IMG/VR virus record: IMGVR_UViG_3300039106_000357
Location: 33,314 to 67,715 of that record
Strand: one strand, 5' to 3'
DNA length: 34,402 nucleotides
Source: a virus
Part shown: one piece after another, positions 15,536 to 21,448 of the stretch
How positions within the stretch are numbered: position 1 is the first letter of the stretch
How the letters are laid out: each line of letters starts with the position of its first letter
Notes under the pieces: generated by a model
Seen by the model: only the letters and a program-made list of their open reading frames with translations
What the model was told of the DNA's origin: nothing
The model's database searches: none
Position numbers and translations under genes: made by a program

Positions 15536-17575
15536 TCACCACTGGCCTTGGCCAGTGTAGTGATAGTCAAAACTCAAATCCAGGTCTTTATACTGATCCA
15601 TAGTGGTCTGATAATGATGGTCAAAGTCCTCAATCACCTCAGTGTTGCCACTCAACTGTCTAGCACGGTCACTGGCTACACTCTTGGCACCACGGAAGTT
15701 GAGATAGTGCCAGGAATTGGGTCTTTGTTTGTGTACATAGTTAAAGTCAGCAGTCCAGGCACCTGATTTGTCTATTTCAAATTGGATCTGTGCAGAAAAG
15801 TCGCAACTGATCTGTGCGCCAAACTCACCGTCATCCAGTTGTGGATCAAATTGTATTTGTATACGATAGGCACCACGTGTTCTCCAGAGCATCCGTAGTA
15901 ATGGCCAGATTTCATTAACCACACTGTCTGCCAATTGCCCTTTACCAGTGTTGATGATGTTGAAATCGAACTGTTCGTATTCAATTTCTCTTAGATCCTG
16001 TTCAAAAAACTCCAGCTGATAGTGATGTGCTACACTGGGCCTATCACCAAACGTTATATGGCGTTCGTTTTTAAGGCGTTGTAGCAAGATGGCCACTGAC
16101 TTCAGTCGTATCAGTCTGTTGATCTTGGTATTACCAAAGTCCTTGGTAATCCAGGCACCTTCATAATTGACTTCAGCAACACCAAAACGTGCCATGTGTT
16201 GTGCCACAATGGTCTCAGGTGGAATATTAAAACCACCACCAGCGGCAATCACACTAAGAGCGCTGTTTCGCATACGCCACATCATGGTCATGGTTTCGTA
16301 TACATGTTGCGGGCGTTCAGTAGGGAAGCCCATGATCCAGGTGCTGAATGCTTCCACCCCCACACGGGCGCCATCCAGTAGATTTTGCTCAATCTCTGCC
16401 ACAGTAGTGCCCTTGTCCATGTCTTTTAGTATTTGTTCAGACCCTGACTCAATACCAAAGCTCAGTGAGATACATCCAGAGTCTGCCAGGTCCTGGAAGA
16501 ACTCTAGATCCATACGTTCATCACAACGAGCATAGCCGGTCCAGTTGATTTTAATACCCGATGCAATGATGCCTTTACAGAATGCACGTAGTTCTTTTAG
16601 ATTGCCGTTGACTAGACTGTCCAGGAACCAGACCACATCTACACCACGGTTGTAATACAAGTCCACCAGTTCGTTTACCACCTTGTCTGCAAGACGGCCA
16701 CGATATTTCCAGAAATGTGTTTCAGCGCAGAACACGCATTTGGCAATACACCCGCGACTGAGTTCAAAGTTGATGCCATTAGGTATGCCGTAGTCTTCGG
16801 GCGGAAAGTAACTGTAGTCGGGTGCTGGCAACATGTCCAGGTTCAGGCGTTCGCCCTCCTGTTGGCGTATGTGCATCTGTTTGTCCAGTGGTTTGCCCGA
16901 CTCAATGTGCTCTAGTATGTCCAACAACATCTGTTCACCTTCACCAGTGACAATGTAATCGTATTCAGGCTCAGGAGTCCAGTAGCCATTCTGTGTATCA
17001 GGCCCGCCAATGATGATTTTGATGTCAGGGCGGCGGCGTTTCAGCTCACGTGCCATCCACTTGGTGGGCTCAGCATTGCAATAGTACAAGCAGAAGCCCA
17101 CAGCAGTGAAGTTCTGCTCTAATATGATATCCACATATTTCTTTAGGAAAGGTTCCACATACTGATGCAGATCATTCCAGTAACTCTGCCCCACCCATTT
17201 CCAATCGCGTGTGCCTGACCAGGGATTGAAGTCTAGGCCTTCCCAATTACACTGGTCCTGATTGGCTTTGGCATTCAGATCGTATGCGTGTGTGCGATAC
17301 CCAGCTTGTTTGGCCACAGCGGCCAGCCGTGCCAGATTGTAGGGTGGGAAATTCACAGCCCATTCGGGAAGTAATACAAAAGCAATACTAGTATTTCGTG
17401 TTACATTTTCAATCTGAACCTGCTTGAGATTGCTCTGTGTTTTCAGTTTGGAATAGGGCAACAGTGCATCCAGAATCTTTTGTTCACGGGTGCCGTCAGC
17501 CACTTCCACTTTTCTTGCCACTGGGGTCTGGCGCAGATCCATGATTTTTTGCCAGCCGTATTTTTTAATTGACAT
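15536..17575 (-). CDS. Radical SAM protein with an N-terminal B12-binding-like domain
   Basis: 679 residues, minus strand. Residues about 62-225 look like the cobalamin-binding Rossmann domain found before many radical SAM cores (P-P-Y-N-L-A-R-L-A, I-I-I-G-G-P-D-T, I-V-T-G-E-G-E), although no D-x-H-x-x-G is visible. The radical SAM cluster is C276-x3-C280-x2-C283 in S-R-G-C-I-A-K-C-V-F-C. It is followed by the G-I-E-S-G-S motif and a long C-terminal region (about 460-679) without a clear family. Enzymes of this type perform radical methylation or rearrangement. The start codon lacks a recognisable ribosome-binding site. The 3' end abuts the methyltransferase-like gene. Substrate unknown; modification of a phage structural protein or a sugar are possibilities. 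Confidence 0.85.
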   Translation of the reverse strand: MSIKKYGWQKIMDLRQTPVARKVEVADGTREQKILDALLPYSKLKTQSNLKQVQIENVTRNTSIAFVLLPEWAVNFPPYNLARLAAVAKQAGYRTHAYDLNAKANQDQCNWEGLDFNPWSGTRDWKWVGQSYWNDLHQYVEPFLKKYVDIILEQNFTAVGFCLYYCNAEPTKWMARELKRRRPDIKIIIGGPDTQNGYWTPEPEYDYIVTGEGEQMLLDILEHIESGKPLDKQMHIRQQEGERLNLDMLPAPDYSYFPPEDYGIPNGINFELSRGCIAKCVFCAETHFWKYRGRLADKVVNELVDLYYNRGVDVVWFLDSLVNGNLKELRAFCKGIIASGIKINWTGYARCDERMDLEFFQDLADSGCISLSFGIESGSEQILKDMDKGTTVAEIEQNLLDGARVGVEAFSTWIMGFPTERPQHVYETMTMMWRMRNSALSVIAAGGGFNIPPETIVAQHMARFGVAEVNYEGAWITKDFGNTKINRLIRLKSVAILLQRLKNERHITFGDRPSVAHHYQLEFFEQDLREIEYEQFDFNIINTGKGQLADSVVNEIWPLLRMLWRTRGAYRIQIQFDPQLDDGEFGAQISCDFSAQIQFEIDKSGAWTADFNYVHKQRPNSWHYLNFRGAKSVASDRARQLSGNTEVIEDFDHHYQTTMDQYKDLDLSFDYHYTGQGQW
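15540..15557. terminator. Hairpin at convergent gene ends
   Basis: CACTGGCC-TT-GGCCAGTG is a perfect palindrome located in the last codons of the radical SAM gene and right after the methyltransferase-like stop. It could end transcription from both sides, but there is no U-tract, so it may only protect 3' ends. Confidence 0.4.
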
Positions 17576-17627
17576 GAGGTGTTAAATATGTTAGAGTTAC
17601 AGTTACTTATTACTTTTAAGGTTTGCT

Positions 17628-18656
17628 TTGACTATTAAACGCATCGGTTTCGCCTGTAAGTGGATTGACCGCCCTGATCAGATCAACGGCATCAAGCCCA
17701 AGGACGAATGTAAACTGCTGAACACCATGGGCACAACTGTGGCCTGGCTGAACAGACAGAGCAAGGCAGCCGCAGAAGAAAAACTGTGGGAAATTACCAA
17801 ATACAACATCGAGTCCATTCGGCGCCTTGTTGAACGAGTGGGAGAACAACATGAAGATCTTAGGATGGTGCGTCTTGGCAGCGATCTGTTGCCTGTTTTT
17901 ACCGAGCCTACTTGGGGTTATTTTTACAACAGTGCTGATGTTATTAGCTATTGCGAGCGCCATTTCGCTACTGTTGGTGACCTGGCTCGTCAGCTTGGTG
18001 TTCGTCTGTCTTTCCATCCTGGGCAATTTTGCGTCCTTGCTAGCGAGACACCTGACATAGTAGAACGTAGTATTGAGGAGTTGGAATATCATGCAACTAT
18101 GGCTAAGTGGATGGGATACGGCAGAAAATTTCAGGATTTTAAGATCAATGTACACATCTCCGGTCGTAAAGGCCCCCAAGGCATTAGAGATGTATATGGC
18201 CGTCTATCGCCTGAGGCACGTAACTGTCTGACATTAGAAAACGAGGAATATTCACATGGACTTGACGATTGTTTATCCGTTAGCGATCTTGTACCTACTG
18301 TGCTTGACATACATCATTATTGGATACGTGAAGGGGTATACATTGACCCAGACAGTGACAGCGTTAAGAGAGTGGTGGATAGTTGGCGCGGTGTACGCCC
18401 TACTATGCATTACAGTGTTAGCCGTGAAGATGTACTCGTCGGTCATGCCACTGACGATAGCCCAAGCATGGAGTCTCTGCTTCTAGAAGGATTCAGCAAA
18501 CAAAAATTGCGAGCACATAGTGACTACTACTGGAATACCCAAGTCAACAACTGGGCACTGACCTTCCGTGATCAGTTCGACATCATGTGCGAAAGCAAAG
18601 CCAAGAATTTAGCCAGCTTTGCTCTGCATAAACATGCAAAACAGGCTGGCTATTAA
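17628..18656 (+). CDS. uvsE: UV damage endonuclease UvsE/UvdE
   Basis: 342 residues. The start is TTG 17628 with TAAGG about 7 bases upstream. Family motifs in order: I-G-F-A-C-K, the R-L-G-S-D-L-L-P segment, L-S-F-H-P-G-Q-F-C-V-L, I-E-E-L-E-Y-H-A, N-V-H-I-S-G, L-T-L-E-N-E-E-Y, and V-L-D-I-H-H-Y with its metal-binding histidines. UvsE nicks DNA 5' of cyclobutane dimers and 6-4 photoproducts without cofactors, and several sunlit-water phages carry repair genes. Codon choice is uneven: by hand count, T in third position rises from about 19% (before 17851) to about 54% (17856-18057), about 42% (18256-18480), and back to about 21% at the end. That matches the extents of the nested ORFs listed separately. 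It converges on a minus-strand gene with a shared terminator. Confidence 0.9.
   Translation: MTIKRIGFACKWIDRPDQINGIKPKDECKLLNTMGTTVAWLNRQSKAAAEEKLWEITKYNIESIRRLVERVGEQHEDLRMVRLGSDLLPVFTEPTWGYFYNSADVISYCERHFATVGDLARQLGVRLSFHPGQFCVLASETPDIVERSIEELEYHATMAKWMGYGRKFQDFKINVHISGRKGPQGIRDVYGRLSPEARNCLTLENEEYSHGLDDCLSVSDLVPTVLDIHHYWIREGVYIDPDSDSVKRVVDSWRGVRPTMHYSVSREDVLVGHATDDSPSMESLLLEGFSKQKLRAHSDYYWNTQVNNWALTFRDQFDIMCESKAKNLASFALHKHAKQAGY
17851..18060 (+). CDS. Nested ORF inside uvsE (+1 frame), multi-pass membrane protein
   Basis: 69 residues, M-K-I-L-G-W-C-V-L-A start, in the +1 frame of uvsE. GGGAG at 17840-17844 gives a ribosome-binding site about 6 bases from ATG 17851. The translation is nearly all hydrophobic, enough for two or three membrane helices, with few charges (K2, R66, H67). 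The matching shift in uvsE codon use to T-ending codons over exactly this stretch suggests that both frames are under selection. It resembles holin or superinfection-exclusion proteins in size and character, but I recognise no family. Hydrophobic out-of-frame ORFs can also arise by chance from T-rich third positions, so this needs comparison with relatives. Confidence 0.45.
   Translation: MKILGWCVLAAICCLFLPSLLGVIFTTVLMLLAIASAISLLLVTWLVSLVFVCLSILGNFASLLARHLT
18091..18228 (+). CDS. Possible nested ORF inside uvsE (+1 frame), soluble
   Basis: 45-46 residues beginning M-Q-L-W-L-S-G-W, in the same +1 frame and lying between the two hydrophobic nested ORFs. GAGGAG at 18075-18080 is about 10 bases upstream, but these bases also encode the conserved UvsE motif I-E-E-L, so the site may be accidental. 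The third-position T rise here is smaller (about 34%). Weak candidate, listed because it would complete a three-gene nested run. Confidence 0.2.
18256..18486 (+). CDS. Nested ORF inside uvsE (+1 frame), two-pass membrane protein
   Basis: 76 residues starting M-D-L-T-I-V-Y-P, in the +1 frame of uvsE. GAGG at 18243-18246 precedes ATG 18256 by 9 bases. There are two clear membrane helices, about residues 5-24 (V-Y-P-L-A-I-L-Y-L-L-C-L...) and 41-58 (W-I-V-G-A-V-Y-A-L-L-C-I...). A charged segment with K, R and E lies between them, so it looks like a designed two-pass protein rather than random hydrophobic text. uvsE codon use is again T3-rich here. It resembles immunity or superinfection-exclusion proteins only in size and topology. 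Confidence 0.45.
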   Translation: MDLTIVYPLAILYLLCLTYIIIGYVKGYTLTQTVTALREWWIVGAVYALLCITVLAVKMYSSVMPLTIAQAWSLCF

Positions 18657-18674
18657 AAAGTTTTAGGACTTTTT
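18655..18674. terminator. Bidirectional terminator between uvsE and a minus-strand gene
   Basis: AAAAAGT, loop TTTAGG, and ACTTTTT form a 7-bp hairpin with T-tracts readable in both directions. It begins right after the uvsE stop and overlaps the stop codon of the minus-strand gene. Confidence 0.7.
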
Positions 18675-18996
18675 ATTTCTTTACAGGTGCTTTTTTAGCG
18701 GCCACTGGTTTTTTAGTGCCAGTGGCCTTTTTTGCGGCCGCTGGCTTCTTAGCTGCCACTGGCTTCTTGGGTGTTGTTGCTTTCACAGTTCTGGCCTTTT
18801 TAACTGGTGCTGTCTCAGCTACCACAACTGTGGCTGGTGGCTCGCCCACTGCCACAACTGGTGCTTCAACTTTGTATGGTGCCGCTTCTGGTTTGATTTC
18901 ATCCGCAGGCTTGGCGTCGAGTTCTTTTCTGGTGTTACTGTTACTGATCCAGAAAAATGCGATTGCTACTAAAACTAAAAATAATACTATTTCCAT
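18673..18996 (-). CDS. Membrane-anchored Lys/Ala/Pro-rich (histone H1-like tail) protein
   Basis: 107 residues from ATG 18996, minus strand, with AAGGAGA about 8 bases upstream; the longer in-frame start has no such site. Residues 2-18 are a hydrophobic N-terminal anchor (E-I-V-L-F-L-V-L-V-A-I-A-F-F-W-I). After a Pro/Val/Glu-rich linker, the C-terminal 45 residues are repeats of K-K-P-V-A-A-K-K and A-A-A-K-K, as in histone H1 or bacterial AlgP/HctB tails. Such a tail binds nucleic acid or polyanions. Anchored to the membrane, it might tether DNA or interact with the envelope. A perfect late promoter (TATAAATA) lies 34 bp upstream, so it is a late protein. Confidence 0.7.
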   Translation of the reverse strand: MEIVLFLVLVAIAFFWISNSNTRKELDAKPADEIKPEAAPYKVEAPVVAVGEPPATVVVAETAPVKKARTVKATTPKKPVAAKKPAAAKKATGTKKPVAAKKAPVKK

Positions 18997-19029
18997 TATC
19001 GATTCTCCTTGCAAGTTATTTCGATTAAA

Positions 19030-19037
19030 TATTTATA
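19030..19037 (-). promoter_or_regulatory. T4-type late promoter core, perfect TATAAATA
   Basis: On the minus strand the sequence is TATAAATA, the exact T4 late consensus. It overlaps the stop codon of the PP-loop gene and lies 34 bp upstream of the start of the Lys/Ala-rich protein gene. Confidence 0.8.
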
Positions 19038-20214
19038 AACCATGTTTACCAATGGTATATTTTTTTGTTAATACATATTGCACACTCCAGGGCTGACCGT
19101 CACGATGTATGAAGAAATCTGGAACTACATCAGACACACGTCTGACCTGATCCAGAAAAGCCAGTCGATTGTCTCCAGTGCTCTGGAAGAACCAGCTGTT
19201 GCGTTCGGGGAAAATTACACTAGCATGACTTTTGTCGTTTACGAACTGGCTGGTTGGTAAACTGGGGTAAATCACGCGGTCAATGTGTTCTTTACGTAAC
19301 CAACGACCGCTCCAGTGTTGTATCGTGGCTGATGTTGCTGACAACTGATCACGATCTATCAACTGGTCGCTGTCAGCTGGAATAGACTCCAGATGTTGCA
19401 TCAGTGCATGAGTCTGGGCACGTTGTATCACAGGATCATTTGCTCGAATATAGAAACTTTCGTCAGGGTAGATGTATTTTGGATCACCTAGATAACGTTC
19501 ACGGAACTCGTCAGTGAGGAAACGATCCAGACTGAGGTCACTCATGTAAGTCTGGTACTCACCCTGTTTGCAGATCATGCCGGGTTTGTCCATGCCCCAG
19601 ACAAATCCCACACGTTTGCCCTGGTCCACTAGATCACGTAGATGCTGGAAATGGGTGTCCTTGAGTATGTTGCTACTGCGAGTGGCCAGCATCCAGGGAT
19701 TCATAATGCCATTGCTGTAATAAACGAAATTGGCAGCATGGTGTGGATCAGTAAACTGTTTCATGATCATCTGGCCCACTTCCAGCACTCGTGTGTTGCC
19801 CACCTGATGTGCAATCTCCTTTAGTCGTGGCACGGCCACTCTCACTGTCTCACGATTGAACAAGTGGTCTTCTGGTGCCACGTCAGTGGCCGTAAAACTG
19901 CACACTTCATCTAGATGTATCTGGTTACGAAGGAACGTTTCCAGAATGTTGTGGCTGTCCACACCACCTGAATACATTAGCACCAGATGGTCGTAACGGT
20001 CTCTCAGTTCTTGTGCTCTTTGACGATACAGTTCATCCAGTGTGTCTGCTGGTTGCTGGTGCCAGGGCACCTGATCAAATGTCGATTGGTTGAACATCAG
20101 CTGTACGTGCTGAACGCCTGTTGCTGATGTAAATGCTGCCAGTTTGCTGTGTGTTCGAACTTCGTGGCCTGAATGGGTGTGTTCCGCTGGAACTAGGTAG
20201 TAGATGTTGTTCAT
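19033..20214 (-). CDS. PP-loop (N-type ATP pyrophosphatase) family protein
   Basis: 393 residues, minus strand. The PP-loop S82-G-G-V-D-S87 follows a hydrophobic strand (H-L-V-L-M-Y), as in asparagine synthetase, 7-cyano-7-deazaguanine synthase and tRNA-thiolation enzymes. No zinc-cysteine cluster typical of QueC and no glutaminase domain is visible. The family adenylates a substrate before amide, thio or nitrile formation; the substrate here is unknown. Possible targets are a nucleobase, a tRNA, or a sugar or protein carboxylate. The C-terminal half is long and unassigned. The gene is divergent from the phasin-like gene; no clear minus-strand promoter was found in the 150-bp gap. Confidence 0.7.
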   Translation of the reverse strand: MNNIYYLVPAEHTHSGHEVRTHSKLAAFTSATGVQHVQLMFNQSTFDQVPWHQQPADTLDELYRQRAQELRDRYDHLVLMYSGGVDSHNILETFLRNQIHLDEVCSFTATDVAPEDHLFNRETVRVAVPRLKEIAHQVGNTRVLEVGQMIMKQFTDPHHAANFVYYSNGIMNPWMLATRSSNILKDTHFQHLRDLVDQGKRVGFVWGMDKPGMICKQGEYQTYMSDLSLDRFLTDEFRERYLGDPKYIYPDESFYIRANDPVIQRAQTHALMQHLESIPADSDQLIDRDQLSATSATIQHWSGRWLRKEHIDRVIYPSLPTSQFVNDKSHASVIFPERNSWFFQSTGDNRLAFLDQVRRVSDVVPDFFIHRDGQPWSVQYVLTKKYTIGKHGL

Positions 20215-20259
20215 AATATACGTACTTATGAATTAGTGACCGCGCACTAGAAAAAATCG

Positions 20260-20297
20260 TTGACTTTTGCTGCGATGCAACATAAAATAGATAAATA
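20260..20297 (+). promoter_or_regulatory. Tandem sigma70-type and T4-type late promoters
   Basis: TTGACT (20260-20265) and TAAAAT (20283-20288) are 17 bp apart. They are followed directly by GATAAATA (20290-20297), a late core. Both point to the phasin-like gene, whose ATG is 70 bp downstream. The remainder of the 150-bp gap to the PP-loop gene (20215-20259 and 20298-20367) holds a 5' leader with AAAGGAAAAG as ribosome-binding site and nothing else I recognise. Confidence 0.65.
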
Positions 20298-20367
20298 CTT
20301 TGAAGGGTGCCGCAATAAGGTGGGCTCTTAGAAAAGTAAATTTCGCTTATATAAAGGAAAAGAAATT

Positions 20368-20643
20368 ATGTTTACAGCAGACGCAACTATCGACGCAGTA
20401 CAAACTGCAAAAAAGACTTTCGTTAACACATTCGTGACCAACGAAACACACAAAGAAGCAATGATCAAGTTCATTGATGCACAAGCCGATTACACCAAGA
20501 AGGCAGCCAAGGTTGGCATGGACACTTTCACTTCGCTTGCTAGCGAAGCAGTAAAGCAAATGCAAGAAGCCACCAAGTTTGACTATACCAAATTTGGTGA
20601 AGGCATTATGAAAGCCTACACAGCCCAGACAGCTAAAAAGTAA
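20368..20643 (+). CDS. Phasin-like protein
   Basis: 91 residues, all helical in character, with amphipathic heptads and no Cys or Pro. It resembles the phasin family, especially F-I-D-A-Q-A-D-Y-T-K-K-A-A-K and F-T-S-L-A-S-E-A-V-K-Q-M near the middle. Phasins coat polyhydroxyalkanoate granules and also act as chaperone-like or DNA-binding helical proteins. In a phage it could act on host storage granules or as an abundant virion or nucleoid-associated protein. Two stacked promoters (early and late type) suggest high expression throughout infection. It is shorter than bacterial PhaP (about 150-190), so it may be only the core helical pair. The match is by motif only. Confidence 0.6.
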   Translation: MFTADATIDAVQTAKKTFVNTFVTNETHKEAMIKFIDAQADYTKKAAKVGMDTFTSLASEAVKQMQEATKFDYTKFGEGIMKAYTAQTAKK

Positions 20644-20659
20644 TACTTTTAACTAAGTA

Positions 20660-20688
20660 TTGACATAAGCCAGAAACCAGCTTATAAT
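20660..20688 (+). promoter_or_regulatory. Consensus sigma70 promoter embedded in a palindrome
   Basis: TTGACA (20660-20665) and TATAAT (20683-20688) are both perfect boxes with a 17-bp spacer. The -10 box sits in the loop of a perfect 9-bp inverted repeat, GAAACCAGC (20673-20681) and GCTGGTTTC (20689-20697). The repeat may be an operator, or the terminator of the phasin-like gene (no U-tract). It drives the small basic gene at 20712. Confidence 0.8.
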
Positions 20689-20711
20689 GCTGGTTTCGTC
20701 GCGAGAACCAT

Positions 20712-20864
20712 ATGGAAAAGCAAACTTTGATCATTGAAGTGCCACGTCGTCGTCGTAGAGCTGTCGAGCTGTACGCCGCCAACTCACCTTTCAAACCCAA
20801 GGTTGTGCAGAGCAAGCTGAGATTCCGACGTCGTGACAAGCACCAGAAAGACTGGGACTATTAA
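20712..20864 (+). CDS. Small Arg/Lys-rich basic protein
   Basis: 50 residues: M-E-K-Q-T-L-I-I-E-V-P then five arginines, a short A-V-E-L-Y-A-A-N segment, F-K-P-K-V-V-Q-S-K, R-F-R-R-R-D, and an acidic end W-D-Y. It is strongly basic and likely binds nucleic acid. A perfect early-type promoter lies right upstream and a hairpin with a U-tract right downstream, so it is a single-gene early unit. I believe similar small basic proteins (with the K-V-V-x-S-K stretch) occur in T4-like marine phages. It may modify host transcription or RNA, but this is a guess. Confidence 0.65.
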   Translation: MEKQTLIIEVPRRRRRAVELYAANSPFKPKVVQSKLRFRRRDKHQKDWDY

Positions 20865-20870
20865 AGACAA

Positions 20871-20903
20871 CCCCCTTGGCAGTAAATACTCCAGGGGGGT
20901 TTT
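20871..20903 (+). terminator. GC-rich hairpin with U-tract that also carries the next ribosome-binding site
   Basis: CCCCCTTGG (20871-20879) pairs with CCAGGGGGG (20891-20899, one G:U) across an 11-base loop, followed by TTTT. It should terminate the small basic gene. Its 3' arm contains the only G-rich ribosome-binding sequence for ATG 20907 (SprT-like gene), so the hairpin would hide that site in read-through RNA. Confidence 0.65.
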
Positions 20904-20906
20904 CAC

Positions 20907-21392
20907 ATGCCGAAGCCAAATCCATTGCGTCTGATAATGCAGTCTGAGCTACCGCCAGTTAGTGTTCAGCGGCGTCTTCCCTATCGTCCCAGTCAACGTG
21001 AAGTACATCGAGTATACGATCTGCTCAATCGTTATGTGTTTGACAACTGTCTAACCCGTCCAAAAATTGAATTGGGTAGAACCAAAGGTTACTGGGGCAT
21101 GTGTTATGGCTCCTGGACAGAAACCCGAACAGGCACTTATGTTACTATCAAATTGAGCGACAAGTGGTTTTGTCCGCAGTGGTTTGTAAACACACTGGCA
21201 CATGAAATGGTGCATCAATATCAGTGGGACATAATAAGTCCAGCAAGAGAAGATAGTGGAAAAGAATGGCTGATGAGTCATGGTCCTAGTTTCTTTATGT
21301 TCAGAGATGAACTAGAGAAATATGGCATCAGTTTAAAGACAGCTCACGGACGCAAACGCTGGTTTAAACACCAAAACTTCAATAAGTGCTAG
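20907..21392 (+). CDS. SprT-like zinc metalloprotease
   Basis: 161 residues. The zinc site H99-E-M-V-H103 lies in N-T-L-A-H-E-M-V-H-Q-Y, with H125 (S-H-G-P-S-F) as likely third ligand, as in SprT/Spartan/Wss1 proteases. The segment G-Y-W-G-M-C-Y-G-S-W with I-K-L-S before the active site is also typical (G-x-C...I-x-L-S). These enzymes degrade proteins crosslinked to or bound on DNA. In a phage this may clear obstacles to replication or remove host chromatin proteins. The start overlaps a hairpin that can sequester its ribosome-binding site. A later ATG at 20937 is possible but lacks any site. No C-terminal zinc finger is present. Confidence 0.8.
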   Translation: MPKPNPLRLIMQSELPPVSVQRRLPYRPSQREVHRVYDLLNRYVFDNCLTRPKIELGRTKGYWGMCYGSWTETRTGTYVTIKLSDKWFCPQWFVNTLAHEMVHQYQWDIISPAREDSGKEWLMSHGPSFFMFRDELEKYGISLKTAHGRKRWFKHQNFNKC

Positions 21393-21405
21393 TTGTCTAG
21401 AATCC

Positions 21406-21413
21406 CATAAATA
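21406..21413 (+). promoter_or_regulatory. T4-type late promoter core (CATAAATA)
   Basis: CATAAATA lies 36 bp before ATG 21449 and heads the run of co-directional genes up to 28202 (nuclease plus the M-R-start cluster), which have no other obvious promoter. Confidence 0.65.
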
Positions 21414-21448
21414 CTGAACTGAAAAGTATTTTTTACAAGGGATTTTAC

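Noticed and set aside
17616-18179. 187-residue minus-strand ORF opposite uvsE
   Set aside because: No motif, no ribosome-binding site; unlike the nested plus-strand ORFs it does not follow the codon shift in uvsE.
18091-18228. Middle nested ORF of uvsE as a firm gene
   Set aside because: Its ribosome-binding site coincides with the conserved UvsE I-E-E-L codons and the T3 rise is modest; kept only as a low-confidence feature.
18718-18830. Tandem GCC/TTT-rich repeat region as CRISPR or satellite
   Set aside because: It is the coding sequence of the Lys/Ala/Pro-rich tail of the minus-strand gene; periodicity comes from the K-K-P-A-A repeats.
20881-20890. Late promoter inside the hairpin before the SprT-like gene (GTAAATAC)
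   Set aside because: The core differs from NATAAATA by one base and lies only about 20 bp from the ATG; noted in the hairpin finding but not called.
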